Shown here: positions 5,053 through 5,297 of the stretch, piece by piece
Numbering within the stretch: the stretch's first letter is position 1
Layout: every line of letters starts with the position of its first letter
Source of the DNA: DATDRM01 sp035291705
Lineage (GTDB): Bacteria > Chloroflexota > Anaerolineae > Anaerolineales > UBA4823
DNA length: 5,297 nucleotides
NCBI GenBank assembly: GCA_035291705.1
Contig: DATDRM010000224.1
Coordinates: 1-5,297 of the forward strand
Direction of reading: 5' to 3'
Translations under genes and position numbers: made by a program
Notes under the pieces: generated by a model
Seen by the model: only the letters and a program-made list of their open reading frames with translations
What the model was told of the DNA's origin: nothing
The model's database searches: none

Positions 5053-5297
5053 TCATTTGAGGATGATGGGAAGGTAAATCCCAAATCCACTCTCTTTGAT
5101 GGTCAGGGTGGCTGTCGAAGGGGTACCGAGAGTCGCATCATCGGGGTTGCTTAACTCCAGGAGCACCGTTTCATTCGGATCCAGGATGTCATCTGTTTTG
5201 ATCCGGACTTCAAAGGTCAAGCTGGTCTCGCCTGGGTTGAAGATGAGGTTCCCGCTGGTAGCCGTGTAATCATCGCCGGCGGTGGCTGTGCCGGGCA
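5053..5297 (-). CDS. Partial secreted Calx-beta domain protein, 3' end
   Basis: On the minus strand the frame is open from the window edge to TGA at 5053-5055, immediately followed by a second in-frame TGA at 5050-5052. The 80 visible residues contain most of a Calx-beta domain: ATAGDDYTATSGNLIFNPGE, TSLTFEVRIKTDDILDPNE, then TVLLELSNPDDATLGTPSTATLTI. The acidic DD and DILDPNE positions are those that bind calcium in this family. The protein ends in GFGIYLPIILK, a short hydrophobic tail preceded by a linker. Tails of the type YLPLVxK/R are common at the end of exported Chloroflexota proteins, so this is probably a large cell-surface or secreted protein whose upstream domains lie beyond the right edge. 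There is no start codon in the window. It is convergent with the sigma gene across the long palindrome. Confidence 0.8.
   Translation of the reverse strand, partial: PGTATAGDDYTATSGNLIFNPGETSLTFEVRIKTDDILDPNETVLLELSNPDDATLGTPSTATLTIKESGFGIYLPIILK

Overview
The window looks like a chromosomal segment of a moderately GC-rich bacterium, most likely a member of the Chloroflexota (Anaerolineae-like). This assignment is an inference. It rests on the overall gene style, on an allene-oxide-cyclase-barrel secreted protein, on a SigG-type extended ECF sigma factor, and on a secreted Calx-beta protein ending in a YLPIILK tail of the kind common on exported Chloroflexota proteins. No rRNA, tRNA, CRISPR array, transposase or phage gene is visible. 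Most of the content is ordinary housekeeping or accessory genes, each recognisable at family level.

Left part (1-974): the 3' end of a gene for an alpha-alpha toroid (prenyltransferase/squalene-cyclase-like repeat) protein, then a 104-bp gap with a candidate extended -10 promoter. A small secreted dirigent/allene-oxide-cyclase-like barrel protein follows, with a strong ribosome binding site.

Middle part (975-3211): a same-strand run of four genes, probably an operon. They encode a GlsB/YeaQ-type three-helix membrane protein, a HAD-IA phosphatase-like hydrolase, a dimethylarginine dimethylaminohydrolase (DDAH) starting at TTG, and a stand-alone TfoX N-terminal domain protein. Gaps are 27, 17 and 62 bp. 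The leader of the run carries a perfect TATAAT box merged with a 9-bp inverted repeat.

Right part (3212-5297): an antibiotic-biosynthesis-monooxygenase-like (ABM) small protein on the minus strand. Its stop codon directly abuts the stop codon of the TfoX gene. A 288-bp divergent intergenic region separates it from a SigG-like ECF sigma factor carrying a C-terminal SnoaL-like domain. The ABM side of that region holds a set of TAGTC octamer direct repeats that look like an operator. After the sigma gene comes a striking 21-bp-arm perfect palindrome, which fits a bidirectional terminator. The window ends in the 3' end of a minus-strand secreted Calx-beta protein that has no start codon in the window.

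The most interesting non-coding signals are the TAGTC repeat cluster, the inverted repeat overlapping the -10 box of the GlsB gene, and the long palindrome. Nothing here clearly forms a new defence or biosynthetic system. The best candidate for a regulatory module is the divergent ABM/sigma pair with its repeat-bearing spacer.
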